A stretch of DNA of 64,000 bases, from positions 82,967,303 to 83,031,302 of the forward strand of contig OZ023274.1 of the NCBI GenBank assembly GCA_964007475.1, read 5' to 3'. Under the pieces are notes generated by a model, which was not told where the DNA came from, ran no database searches, and saw only the letters and a list, made by a program, of their open reading frames with translations. The position numbers and the translations under genes are program-made. Position 1 is the first letter of the stretch. The number at the start of each line of letters is the position of its first letter. Below, piece by piece: positions 7,422-20,385 of the stretch. Origin of the DNA: Hybos culiciformis. Lineage: Eukaryota > Arthropoda > Insecta > Diptera > Hybotidae.

Positions 7422-9877
7422 AATGTATCGCGATTATTTGACTTATGTACGCAACACTATATATAGTTATAGTGTTTATTGTGAATACAATGTATATATT
7501 ATACACATTAAATACCATTATGTACGTGTTTAGTATTTTAATTTAAGAAAATTTATAAAATTATTTTTGAACTTATTGATTTTATTAAATGGTCGCGCTT
7601 AAAAATAATTATATGTTGAATGGTTGACAAATTTAATTTATATTTACTCTCTGATTATGCCATTTTGATTTTTTATTATTATGTACATATAGGTAGGTAT
7701 ATTAAAAAAATATAAAAATGAGCAGTTTTTTTTTATTTTTTTTTTGTATTTTTATCCTTTATTCATTGGGCCAAGAGATTCATATCACGAAAATAAATTT
7801 TACTTTTGACCTTTAGACCTTATGTCAAAAAAAAAAACAAAATTATAATAAGAAATGATAAAGTACGAATTGTTGAAGAAAGTTTTTATGTTTTTTTAAT
7901 TTTATTAAAATTCTTCTCACGTTTCGACCTTTTTTTTTTTATATTTTACTTATTCTTTCTCCTTTTTTTTTTTGTATTTTTTGTTCTTAAAACACATAGT
8001 ATAATATGCCCATTTTTTGAAAAAATAAAAAATATAAAATTTTTTTTTTTGTCTTATTATTTATACAACTTTGTTATGTCACATGGGTTTAAAGGTTATC
8101 TTATTGCAAAATGACAATTTTTTTCAGAAGAAAAACTGTTTGATTGTTCACAAAACAAATTTGTTTTTAAGCTTCAAGTACATTGTGGATTATACTGTCA
8201 CTGTTCCCCCTGTTGTGTGTTCTTAAATTTGTGTATAGTGGCAATGAAATTTTGGCCAGGAAGAATTATTTGCAAAATTAGTTTTTTTTTTCAAAAACTA
8301 TTTAATCAAATTAGTAAAAAAAAACAAAACAATTAAGGAGTTAAATCTATTAAGATTTTGATAGCTTGTGTCTAATTTCTTTAGAATAAAATTTATAAAA
8401 ATGAAAACATGCTTACAAAACAGATTAAAACAATGAAAAACATTTAAATCTAATAAAAATCTAACAAAAATGAACATCATCAAATGAATTAAACTTACCA
8501 GTTTCAATATTACTGAATTGCTTTTTCTATTTCTTATCTTAACAAATTCTTCTTCTTTTTTTTTCATTATTTAAATTGAACTTTCTTATTCAAATTTAAA
8601 ATTGCAATTAAAATTTGAATACAAAAAAAAAAAGAAGGAAATCTTGAAAGAAAAGAAAATAATACTTATTTTAAGAATTTGTACTCTATATAGTTTTCAT
8701 GTCTTTTCTTTCATGAAAATAAAGATTTTTACAAACCTGAATGAAATCTATCAAAATTAACTTTTTCTATTAATGTTTGTTGTTTGAAATTGTGAAACTT
8801 TTATTTATTGTCATTTAATCGAATTATTAAGAGATTATAGTATTTTAATTGAATGATTGATGTTTTGAAATTCCTTTAATTGGTCTATTCATTTTAATGT
8901 TTTATTTGATATTATTCCTAACTGAGCGTTGGCACTTTATCCACTTACTTTTCTGGGGCACTGGAAGAAAAATGGAACATAGGGACAAAATAACGTTAAT
9001 ATTGATAAAATGCTCTCTCAACCCTGACAAATATAACGCAAGTAAACACGTTATATTTGTATTGCGATCAAATTTTATCAAGAGAGTTCAAGCACGATCC
9101 TTATTCAAAGAATTCATAAGTTTATTCTGAATCTAATTTATTTTAATCATTTATTTTTTTAATTCTTAAAAAAAAATTACTATTTTTTACACCCATTCTA
9201 ACTAAAAAATTTGTCAAAATAATCTTTCTAAAATTGGGCGGTTTTACCACTGAGTCTTAACATTTTTAGTTGTAAACGTTTTAATTTCCAGATATTTAAT
9301 GTGAAGGAAAATGATGATGATATTGTGTCAGAAAAGAACAAAAAAAACCTCTTTCCATAACCAAAAAAAAATAAAATAGAAAATAAAGAAAAAAAAACTA
9401 ATAAATGCAAAAGTTCAATTTAGAATAATAAAACAAACTATTTTGTTTTTTTGAAAAATAAAAAAATGGGTCGCCACAATCAAAACCAAATGTTTGAAAA
9501 AACCTTTAAAAAAAAAAAAATGTTTGTTTTTTGTTAAAAAAAAAACTAAAAATTTTCTTATAAAACTAAAAAAAAAAAAAAATATTAAATAAATAAATAA
9601 AAAATAAAGTTCGCACTTCTAAATAAAATTTCTTTTCTTATTGTCATTGGGTGTTAGAAATGATGTTGTCAAAATACAAAAAAAAAGAAGGAAAATAAAA
9701 ATAAAAACAAAAATTTGAATTTTAAAAATAAAATCGAAAAACATTTTTGTTTTAGATAACTTCGAAATAGACTTTAAACTGCACTTGGATCTTTAAACCA
9801 ACATTTGTTTACAACTAAACCTGAGAACCAACCAATAAACTGGCCTTTTTTTCCTTATAAAAAGAAAAACTAATGCC
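7422..9877. other. AT-rich non-coding DNA
   Basis: No supportable gene. Open frames here are short and arise from T-rich runs. Small palindromes occur, such as AACACTATA/TATAGTGTT at 7452-7475 and the compound hairpin at 9002-9081. Slightly less AT-rich patches at 8170-8260 and 8920-9080 have no recognisable product. Confidence 0.55.
9002..9081. repeat. Compound hairpin (two stacked perfect stems)
   Basis: Outer stem TTGATAAAAT (9002-9011) pairs with ATTTTATCAA (9072-9081). Inner stem ACAAATATAACG (9027-9038) pairs with CGTTATATTTGT (9049-9060) around a 10-nt loop. The two stems are separated by a 15/11-nt internal loop. It could be a small RNA hairpin or the remains of a foldback element; the sequence does not decide. 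Confidence 0.55.
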
Positions 9878-10351
9878 TTGTTCACACTACGCTAATTTAA
9901 CATGTTCGAAAGGAGTTAAACATCTTTGGAAAATAGACCGTTCAAACGATGTTTTTCATATGTTAACACGTTTAGCTCTGTCAGATAAAGAATTTCAAAT
10001 AATACTAGAGATAAGCTCAAAGGAAGTGACGCGCCCAAAAAAGTTAAAATATATGAAGTTGTGTCAAGGTTAAGAACTCGCGCGTCATTTATCTTGAGTG
10101 TATCTCCACCTTTATAAAATTTCAAAGTCAAAAATGACATACCAAGTAAAAATTAATGCATACTGAATATTGCCTAATAAAATATTATTCAAAAATTACT
10201 CATTCATCCCTGAAAATTAACATGTTTTTGTAGAAACATGTTGAAGAACGTGTTTCTGTTTTAATTTTTTTACTATGAAAAAACACCATAAAAAACACCA
10301 ACGGAACATGTTCGTTCTCCGAACATGTTAAATTAGCTAAGTGTGAACAAG
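9878..10351. mobile_element. MITE with CTTGTTCACACT terminal inverted repeats
   Basis: The left end CTTGTTCACACTACGCTAAT (continuing TTAACATGTTCG) is mirrored at the right end, which reads CTTGTTCACACTTAGCTAAT (continuing TTAACATGTTCGG) on the other strand: about 32 bp with two mismatches. The element is 474 bp and non-coding; the short frames inside are repeat-derived. The flanks ACTAATGC and CTATAACC are only loosely alike, so no target duplication is claimed and the superfamily is uncertain (a hAT-like MITE is possible). A related end, CCTTGTTCGCATTA, occurs at 60593. Confidence 0.75.
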
Positions 10352-10748
10352 CTATAACCTTTGTGTTAAGAAAAAACAAATTTGCAGACAGGAAAGTTGC
10401 CAGCTTCCTTATTTTTTTGCAATTTCCTGTTTTTTTTTTGTATTTTCAACAATTTGTGATAATTAAAAAGTAAATCCTGGTTTTCACGATCAAAGTAACT
10501 TGGTACAAGTTGAGCAGTGTTCAACTTAACTTTGATCCAAGTTAACTTTGACACCCCGTTTACATGATCAAAAAGAGCGCTCAAGCCGATTTGGACAAAG
10601 TGTACTTGGATTGGGAAAAAAACAAGCTTAAACAAAAAAAATATAGGTATATCCACGACAGTTCCTCCGTGAACTTATAAAGTCATATAAAATTTTTATT
10701 TACATTGAATTTTTTTCCAAAAAATTGATACATTTATATTTTATTTTA
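10352..10748. other. Non-coding interval with a 60-bp imperfect hairpin
   Basis: Between two MITEs. At 10488-10553, GATCAAAGTAACTTGG is followed by an inverted counterpart that reads CCAAGTTAACTTTGA. This is a degenerate inverted repeat that may belong to another short element extending to about 10620 (GTTTACATGATCAAA). No gene seen. Confidence 0.45.
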
Positions 10749-11096
10749 GCTATAAAATATTAATTAATTAATAAAAATGTATAGAAATTATTCCCACAAT
10801 CTGCGAAATATCATTGTGCAGCAATTTTATGTGTGTAAAAATATTTCTCTACATTATTTTTTCATCAGAAATAATTGAAAAAAAAATTTATAATATTTGC
10901 CATGTATTTTTATTACACCTAACATTTTGGTAAAAAAACAATGGCGGACATCATACATTTATCAATTATTTCTGATGAAAAAATAATCAATGAAAATATT
11001 TTTACCATATACATATATAATTGCTGCACAGTGATATTCTGCTGATGACTGAATTTTTTTCCTCCGTTTTTTATTAACTAGTTAATATTTTATAGC
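10749..11096. mobile_element. MITE with long terminal inverted repeats
   Basis: 348 bp. The left end GCTATAAAATATTAATTAAT matches the reverse complement of the right end (GCTATAAAATATTAACTAGT). The inverted similarity resumes further in: AATATCATTGTGCAGCAATT on the left against AATATCACTGTGCAGCAATT on the right, then TTTTTTCATCAGAAATAATT in both. The arms are thus about 125 bp with gaps, around a loop of about 90 bp. No clear target duplication. Non-coding. Confidence 0.75.
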
Positions 11097-14000
11097 AGAA
11101 AAATGTTGCAGAAAAAATGAACCAACTCTTTTTTTTAAATTAAAAATTTAAATTATTATATAATTTGCAACATTTTAAGATTTAGTTTATTTATTTTTAT
11201 TTTCGAAATTTTATTATCAGAAATTCTAGACGACCAAAATAATGGCGCGTTGTACTTGAAAAATTAATTTAATAATAATTTCATGGAAATATAATTTTTT
11301 ATGACGGCTATTAATATTTTGCTAATTTGTTTTTTTTTTTTTCTTAATAATTTTAAATGAATCGTTGCTCGTCGTCGTCGTCGCTAAAAAGATTTTAATG
11401 CTTTTTTTTAACAAAAGTTTCACGATATTATTTCAGTTATCGTATAATAACGAAAAATTTGCTGTTTCTCTAACTATACTTAATATCAAAAATATATTGA
11501 TATGTAATATAAATTAAATAATTTTATTAAAATGATTACATTAAAAATTATTAAGTCAATTAACTTGAAGTATATTCATGTAAATGTACATATGAATATT
11601 TTTATTTACATGATGTCAGTTTGAAGTAATTTTTAATATACATTTTTAATATACAATAGATTTAACTATACCATGTTAGTTAAACTGTTTAGCAAACATT
11701 GACCATATATAGTAAATTTAAAATTATATCTATATGTATTTGTATATAATATCCTTAATAACATATTCTAAATATTAACATAATTTAATCATCTTGTTAT
11801 TTTGTGTTGAGATAATACTTAATATATACATCATAATACAATAAAAATAAATTAACATATTAGCAAATATTGCATTCAAATTTATTTAAAGTGTTCATAT
11901 ATTCTCTAATCGTACATATAATTCGGTCAGATAGTCACTTGTTTGGTATTGAGCTAATAATATTAAAAAAAAAATAAGAAATTTAACCTATTAGTAAACA
12001 TTGCATTCAAATTAATATATATAAATATATACTAAGTATATAAATATACAATTCCCATAATGATAAAATATAAAATGTAATTCTAATTGCATTTTTAACT
12101 GTTATATTTATCTATAATTATGCACAAACAACAACATTTCATATAATTATGATTTAAAAGCAAATTTACTTTCAAAATATGTGACATGTCATATTTGAAT
12201 TCACAAAGCGACTGCAGGTGACTGTAATTCATTAAAAAAAAAAAGAAAAGTTATTTTTATTTTTTTGTTTTTCCTATTATGTATATATTTTGTTTTGATA
12301 CAGTTTAATCCACAATGGGAGTACTAAAAATTTCTGCATAAATTTATTTATATTATGGTTGAAATTATATTGCTTTGCTAAAAAGAAAATGAAAATTAAT
12401 TTCAAATGCATGCATAATATATACAACATGTAATCTGAGGCAAAATTCCATACATAAGTATTTGGTCATTTGCTTTACGTTTGTCACTATTAAACTTTAT
12501 ATACTTTGAACTAATTAAGAATGGATTTTCTATTTTGTTGTCCTTTTTTGTATAATTTAAAATTATTGTTTATAATTTATTTCTTCTGGTTTTATACTTT
12601 GAAAGAAAACCAGTACTACAAACTATTTATTTTAATTAAACAAAGCATATAAAATATAAAAATATTACAAGAATTTTATAACATAAAATTTTATTTCGAA
12701 TTAAAAATAGAAATTTTTAAAATTTTTTCAGTTAAAAATATCTTTGGAAAAGATTTAAATACAATTTTTCCTAAACGTATTTTAATTATGAAAACATGTT
12801 TGAAAAAAATGAAACTATTCAAACTATTTGCTGTACCGGAATAGCCATCAGGAGCAGAAATCATTGGTGCACAAGATTTTAAATATAAATTATTTTGTAA
12901 ATAGCCCGAGTAACTTTTTATAACATTGAATTAAATAATAGTTATTTTGAAGTTCAACTACTACATTTTACTCTTCAACATTATGATCACAATATATTAT
13001 ATATTAAACTTTTTTATAAGTACTATTTTATTTTGCTATATTATAAGTTTACTTATATTTAATAAATATATATTCTGTGCATGCACACAAATGCGTATTG
13101 GCAACACGAATACATTTATGTCAATTAATAAAAAAAATCGATAATAGAAAACCCAAAATGTCAAAACAATTAATAAATCATAAGAATTATTTTTGTAGGT
13201 GATGTCAGATTCAGGAAATTACAAAAAAAAATGTTTGTTTTTATTACAATTGCAAGGTTACCGTAAAAATATTATTTTTACCTGTTAATTATTTTTCTAT
13301 TACAGTTTGATTATTTCGAATTGATTAAAGCATGTAATTACTTAAGTATATTTTTGAATATTTTATATTAATTTTATTTTTCTACTTTGAACTAAAATAA
13401 AACAAAATCCTGTTTCGTAGACACTGTAAAAATGTTTAGACATTGGAGATTTTTTAATTTAATTTATCTTAAGATCCTAATAATTTTTGGAAATGCTAAG
13501 CTTATAACACCTGTTACTTTAATTTTGTATCATGTCTTATATATTCAATTGACATTAAATTTATATTATTTATTTATATACCTATGTATATTATTGTCTT
13601 TATAATACTTATCAAATTATCAAATTTTATTTTTGTCAGTTTCTATATTTTTCATTTAATTAAATTCCTTAAGCTATTTCTTATTTTATATTTATGAGCA
13701 TGATAAAGTGTTTTGACACTTCTTCCTATCCAATTCGTCATCATTAACTTTCGGAAATGAAAATTCAAATTTCAAATGAAAATCCAATAAATTTGTTATT
13801 ATTATTATTATTATTTTTTTTATATGTTCACCCAATATCAAAGTGAATGCTTTGATTGTACACATTTAGTAGATGCTGCATATTGCACAGGAAAAAGTGA
13901 TTTTGAAGTGATGAAAAGCGCAAAATTAAAAATAAAGTAAGAAAAAAAGGGGGATTATTTTTTTACTGTCGATTTTATTTTTTTTTTTTTATTATGAAAA

Positions 14001-17000
14001 AAAAAATTTTTTTTGATCTTAAAGAACATCTGTAGTGCATTTACATAAATTTTTGTTTTAAAATGTAAAATGCATATTTCAATGCTACTTTTTTTGTACA
14101 GTAAGAAATATATATTTCCATGGTTTCTTTTATTTGATGGCCATTATTTTTTTTTAGAGATCACAAAGATTTTTTGGATTCAATTCTAACCGCAATATTT
14201 ATTTGTCTATAGTGATGTTATAATTTATGTTGTTTTTATGCTTTGATTATGTGCAATTAAGCTTTGTTCACTTGAGTGATGCGTTGTTTGTAAATAATCT
14301 AACTAAATTGCATTTCTGAACTCTTGTAAGGGATTAAACTTCAAAACTATAGTTGATGACATTCTAAAATCAAAATTAAATCATTTAATTGTATTATTGT
14401 ATATGATAAGACTCGTTAACATTTTTAGCGATTTTTCGCGGAAGTAAAATCTAAGCGCGGTCCTTAATATTCTAAGTAAGAAGTTTGGAGGCATTTACTC
14501 AAATTGTTTTTCTTAACAAGGAACACATAATTATATTGTAAAAATAAATTTTATATATTGAAGATAATAATTTATTTTTAAAAATTTAATTTCACATTGC
14601 AATTGGTTATAAAAATTAAATTAAAAATTTTAAATTATTTTTTATTATCCAAAAAAAAAATAATATAATTGAATAATATTTAAATTTTTGGCAATGTACG
14701 TTTTGAAATAATAAAATTTATTTTTAAGTGAGTACCAACCAAAATTCATTATAATTTAAGTATTTTGTTAATCGATTTATTTTGAATAAAAATATGCAAT
14801 TTGAACTTGAAATTTAATTATATTCATTTAAAAGTTGTATGAATTCTAGACCTATTTCCGTATTATACAGAACTCATTCAAAGAACATACATTAAAATAT
14901 ATCTCAAATCTCATTCACACTGAATTATAAATTGTTCATATAAGTATATTAAAAATATATTCATTCGTTAGACAAAATTATAAGATAACACAACTTCAAA
15001 AATCTGCATGTTTTGGACATTTATAATTTTAATATATTTTACGATCTAAGATTCTTGAAGTTGTTCTCTATATATACCTATATTAGAAATAATGTTATAA
15101 ATTTTTTTCTTATTTCATATCAATATCTACGATTTTATAAAGGTACATTTATTTGAAAATTTGATTTTCTTTTTTTGCTTTTTTTAATGAATATTTCTTA
15201 GTATTATGTATGTATGTCTAAAACATTAAAAAAAATATATGTAAAATGAATATAAAACGAAAAATTGAAGCCAAAATAAATTGCATCAATTTTCTTTATA
15301 AATACAATTATAATTTCAATTCAGACAGAGAGAACAGAAATTTTAATTTTATTTAAAAAAAAAAAAAAGAAAAAAAAAAATTATTCGTGGAAATATAAAA
15401 TGCAAATGAAAAAATAAAGGAGGTAAAAATTTTTTCAGACAGGATATCAATTTTGAAAAATAGCATTAACGGATGTCGAATTGATGTTGAACTTCTTATA
15501 TAAGTATAAGAAATATATATTCATTTGTATATATACATCATTATACAAATATATATTTTTTTTTTCAGAGAAAAAAAAAATTAAATTAAATATTTATTAA
15601 AGAAAAATTGATAGCTTCTAATAAAAGTTTAAATTGGAAAAAAGTGGTTCTACCCTAAACTCATGAACCTTTTCACATAAGACATAATATTTCAAGAAAA
15701 CTGATTTATATGTCGATATTCAAAATTTTTATTCAATTTTCTATTGCAGATACATCTTAAAATCAATTAAATCTTGACAAGTGTTATTGAACTGAATTTA
15801 ATTCAAACGAAAGATATTATTGTTAGAAATAAAATATTATTTGTTAGTTTCCGTAAAATCTAAATAATCGGCAAAACGGAAATATTTAAGAAAAAAAAGC
15901 ACACAGCTAATAATATAATGTACCAAATCAAAAAAAAAAAATGTTTTCTTATCAAATTTAAGTAAATTTAATTAGAAATATTATGTTGAAAAACTTTGAG
16001 ATCGCAATCAAAAAAATTTCAAAGAAAAATGTTGGAAGTTTATATTAAAAATATTAGAATTTTTTTTTTTTCTAAATAAACGAGATAAACAAATTTTATT
16101 CCAAATAATAAAATTTGCACAAAGAAAATAGTCGACGACACTGTAAAATCGTTTTAATTAAAGCTTTTTTTTTCCTATTGTTTATTTTATTATTTTTCTT
16201 GCCATATGAAGAAGAAAAATAAGCAAATAAGATTTAATTTTATGTGTTTTTTTGCTACATTTATGTTATTTATTTTTAGTTTTTATTGAATTGTTTATTT
16301 TTTTGTATGACATAAGGGCTGTCTCAATAACATTATCAATTTTTTTTTTTTGCTTTTTTTTTTTTTTAAATAAATAAAATCTCTGTAACCTTACATATCG
16401 TATATATATTCAGTATTATACATAAAATATGTTGTGTAAATAATCTTCGGAGTCACCAAGTATTTGCTTGTTGCCCCTTATATTTGTGATTTTTTTTTAT
16501 ACATGTATATATATAAACTTAAGTACAATTTACAATATAAATATTTTTCAAGAAAAAAAATTTAAAACATGTGAACATTAATATAAGACATATTATGTTA
16601 AATGTACATATAATAAAATGCATATATGTATAGAGATCTGTAAAGCTTCTAAGTGATACAATCAAATAGAATGGACGTGTGTGAGTCGAAAATTATACAT
16701 AAAAAGAAAGCAAACACTGTACCTATATATATTTTATTATCCTTTTTTGTATATGTCTACAAAATCATATATAGTTATCTACAATTAAAAAAAAAATGCG
16801 TTGCTTACAATATTTATGTAGAGAGATACATGATTGAAAAAATGTATACATTTTAATTGTTGTCTTCAAGAAGTTCATGAGGTCGTTTCAAATGTATTCT
16901 GTATTAAGTCAGTTACATTTTAAATTAATTTTCTAGTGGATTGAAGAGTTAGTATATTATAGGTTAAATGATAGAAAAACTAGGAGAGATAGATTTTTAT

Positions 17001-19449
17001 AAACTTTGTACACTTAATTAATATTTTAGTGAACTTTAACTTTTAATCAATTTACTTATTCTTTGTAATCAATTTATTAATCTATGGTTATTTAACTTAT
17101 AACAATAGGATAACCAAAAAAAAAAAACCGTTTCAATATCTAAGTCAATATTGGGGCATATTTATGACTTATTCGATCTCTGAAATACGTAGACAGTTCT
17201 TCCGATTTTGGAACTACATTATTATAAATCAAAAAATTGCAAACTTATTTATTTTCTAAAGAATATGGGCTCAAAAATAAAGCAAGTTCCCATTTTAGCT
17301 TTTTATTATAAGTAATGTGTCTTAGGGAAATTTACAATCGGTAGACTTTGAAGACGAACTTTATAAATGCATGAAGGATCCTTCACTTAATTTGAAAAAT
17401 TAAAATTAAAAAACAAGAAAAAACGTTTTGAAAGAGCAATGTGAGCGAAAAAGCAGAACATCCTTCAAACTACAAGTCATAAAATAAAATTTAGGAAGTA
17501 GTAGAAAAAAAAACCAAATTTAAGCAAGATAATTTAAGAATTATTAAATTTTCTCAAAATCCTTTCTTTTTTTCTTGCATCTAGTCGTACATACAGTTAT
17601 TATAGCAAAGCTCAATTAGCAACTTAATAAGTAATAAAATTTTAATGAAATTTTTTATAAAAAAAAAAAACATTTATTTTATTATATTTTTAAAATTTCT
17701 ATTTTTCTCATAATTTTCCAGGATTTAAATTTTCAATCCTTATTATTATTATTATTTTTTTTTTATTTTTTGATATTTTAAGATTTAAATTTTTAAATAT
17801 ACTTAAATTTGGAAAATTTTATTTAATTAATGTGTTTTTGCTTGCCATGAACGTTAATATATTTTTTATTATACAATACATAGTAGGTATACTTTTGTGA
17901 TATAAATAAACACGTATTAAAGAAATTAAAACGTTTTGAATTATAAAAATTTGTAAATACCATATTATCCATTCGTTTAAATAAATTTTCAACATTGATA
18001 ATATAATCTGTATTTTTGTTAATTATATTTATTTGGAATGTTTGGGCTGAAAGAAAGTCGGTAGTCGGTCGTCATGATGTAGTGGTATTGTCATTATCCT
18101 ACGATGTATTCGTTCATGGGAATTTGTGTGAACTTTTCAGTTCAATATTGAAGTTTAGAAGAAGACGATCTTTTTTCGCATAATCTACTTTCTGCACAAA
18201 TAATTTAAATTGCTATCAATATACTTTTAAAGAATTATATACGACAAAAAATTTAGCTGTTACAAATATTTGAATAAAATTTTTTAAGAATCATTGGGAT
18301 GCAGGCTTCCTGGTCGATAAACTTTATATCAAATTATGCTTAAATATTTAGCATTTACATGCTTTGCCCCTGGAAGATAAAAAAAACTAAACAAAATTAT
18401 TTCCGCAATTGATATAAACAAATTTCAAATTACAAAATTTAGGAATTATATAATTTTTTTTTTTTTCATTCTTATCATTTTGCAAATATGTTATTTGTTT
18501 CTAATTTTTTTAATGGTTCTTATCTTAATTTTACACTATATTCTGTATAATTTAAAAAATAAAAAAATTACTCTTAATATTGTGTAAATTAAATTTTTAA
18601 AACAAAAACAAAGATGGTTATCCAAAAATACCAGCACCAAAAATAAAAAAAAAATAAAATTTACACCCACAAAACTTTTGAATATATATTTCTATATATC
18701 CGGTCTCTACTTTTGTTTTCTATATATATACATATTTACACATGTAATATAGAAAATTTCCCAAAAAAAAAAAAATTAAAGGAGTAAAGTCATATTATTA
18801 TTTTGTGTAAATTGGGTGCTATGGAAAATTTTTGTGAAATTTTCATTTTCTAAAATAATAAATCTTTTTGTGTTTTTTTTTTTTTTTTTGTATTCCGAAA
18901 TTTTTCCTCTCTCACTAAATCTCATTTTATTATAATTTTTATATATACAATTTTTATCATTGTTTGTATATAAATACTTTACGTGAAAATTTATTGAAAC
19001 AAAGCGAAAAACAGAAATTCAAATAAATTTTCATTGTATTTAATTATTATTTGGTTAAACCAAGTGTGTTTTTGAAAATTTTTCGTTACTTAATTATTGA
19101 AAATGTACCCACTTTTTAATTTAGATTAAAAATTTATCCATATTTTATATTATTATATGCTCATTATAAATACTATAGATAGGTGCCTACATGATAGTAA
19201 GTACAACATAGATAATTATTTAATGTTCAAAAACATATTTGTTTTTTTTTTTAATATTATTTTGTTTATTTTAATTCCTTTTAGAATGAAATAATAAGGA
19301 CAAAAATTGTATTTCAATTTTAATTTCATTGAAAAAAGGAAAATATTTATTTTGGAATTTTTCGGCTTTGGTTAAACGATAAAGAATTGATTGTTATTGA
19401 AAATAAAAAAATATGTACATTTTTGGTCGTGTATTTTTAAATGGCATCA
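11097..19449. other. AT-rich non-coding DNA
   Basis: More than 8 kb with no supportable gene. Contents: an 11-bp hairpin pair (AAAATGTTGCA near 11099 with TGCAACATTTT near 11165), a short CGT microsatellite at 11369-11383, an ATT microsatellite at 13796-13816, a perfect 14-bp palindrome TGAAGGATCCTTCA at 17372-17385, and many homopolymer tracts. A diverged duplication of about 70 bp (11820-11888 against 11945-12018, sharing GCATTCAAATT) is faint. A less AT-rich patch at 18040-18180 has no recognised function. Confidence 0.5.
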
Positions 19450-19738
19450 CACTGAGAGAAAAAACCGTAGTAAAATCAACTAAAATGGCTTTGGTAAAAT
19501 ATTTTGCATGGAATCCATAAAACTAAGTAGTAGCACCTAAGTTATTAGGTATTTTGTACATGGTAAAAACATTAAAAGTTTAGTTGAATCACCATAAATT
19601 TTTTGAATGATTCTTACAAGTTTTAGATAACTTTTTTACTACTCATAAAAAAATAGTAAGATGAAAAAATTATACTAAATTCCAAAATCATAGTTTTTTT
19701 ATACAAGTTATTGGTAATATTATACATTCTTTTAAAAT

Positions 19739-19909
19739 GAAAACTTCGATAAATCATCTAAAAAAAATGGATCTGTTAAATTATCCAAATGCTTGTATAA
19801 ATTACTAAAACAATGTATAAAGTTTGTTTGAAAACTTCGACAAATCATCTAAAAACTTAGTTGATCTATACAACTGCTTGTATAAATTACTAAACAAATG
19901 TATAAAGTT
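19739..19909. repeat. Tandem duplication, two units of about 85 bp
   Basis: Both units contain AAAACTTCGAYAAATCATCT early and CTTGTATAAATTACTAAA late, followed by CAATGTATAAAGTTT or CAAATGTATAAAGTTT. The first begins at 19739 and the second at about 19829. Differences are small insertions and substitutions. Confidence 0.75.
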
Positions 19910-19960
19910 TTAATAGATACCGAATTTATATTTTCTATTTAATACATTGTTGAATATATA

Positions 19961-20050
19961 GTGGCATAGCTCAGTGGAACACTCTACATCACATTGAACA
20001 CAGCGGTTAAGCAACGTCTCGTAGTGATATAACTTAGATGGGTGACCGGT
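19961..20050 (+). repeat. 5S rRNA-derived SINE head
   Basis: GCGGTTAAGCAACGTC and ACTTAGATGGGTGACCG match the internal promoter region of animal 5S rRNA (5S reads approximately TTAAGCARCGTC...ACTTRGATGGGKGACCG), with ACATTGAACACAGCGG resembling the preceding 5S segment. About 20 nt of 5S between these parts is missing, so it is not a functional rRNA gene. The very start, GTGGCATAGCTCAGTGG, resembles a tRNA box A. Such 5S-headed sequences are the SINE3 class of pol III retroposons. The match is by recall of 5S consensus, not by alignment. Confidence 0.65.
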
Positions 20051-20385
20051 AAGCAAATAAAAACAAATAAAAACAAGTAAAAACAAAACAAAAAAAAACA
20101 AATAAAAAACAAAAAAAAAACAAAAAAAAAAACAAAAAAAAAACAAAAAAAAACAAAAAAAAAGGAAAAATAAACAAAAAAAAAAAGAAATCAAAAATAA
20201 GTAAATACAAAAAAAACACAAAAAAAAAAAACAACAAAAAAACAAGTAAATACAAAAAAAAACAAAAAAAAAACAAAAAAGAACAAAAAAAAAAACAAAA
20301 AAAAAAAACAAAAAAAAAAAAAACAAAAAAAAACAACAAAAAAAAAGAAAAAAAAAAAGAAAATCAAAAATAAAAAAACCAAAAA
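20051..20385 (+). repeat. A/C-rich simple-sequence tail
   Basis: About 335 bp built of runs of A broken by single C (AAACAAAAAAC type), with AAATAAAAAC near the start. It follows the 5S-like head directly, as a SINE tail would, but is far longer than usual, pointing to microsatellite expansion. The long minus-strand frame over it is only Phe-rich low complexity. Confidence 0.8.

Noticed and set aside
7806..8114. 102-codon plus-strand frame
   Set aside because: Phe/Leu-rich translation of poly(T) runs, no start context or domain.
9873..10140. Overlapping short frames on both strands
   Set aside because: They lie within the MITE at 9878-10351 and use its inverted repeats as coding sequence; no similarity to a family seen.
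13420..16160. Two CACTGTAAAA motifs as ends of one transposon
   Set aside because: They are in the same orientation and share nothing beyond the motif.
19961..20050. Functional 5S rRNA or tRNA gene
   Set aside because: A 5S segment of about 20 nt is missing, no complete fold is possible, and the tRNA-like part lacks box B and acceptor pairing.
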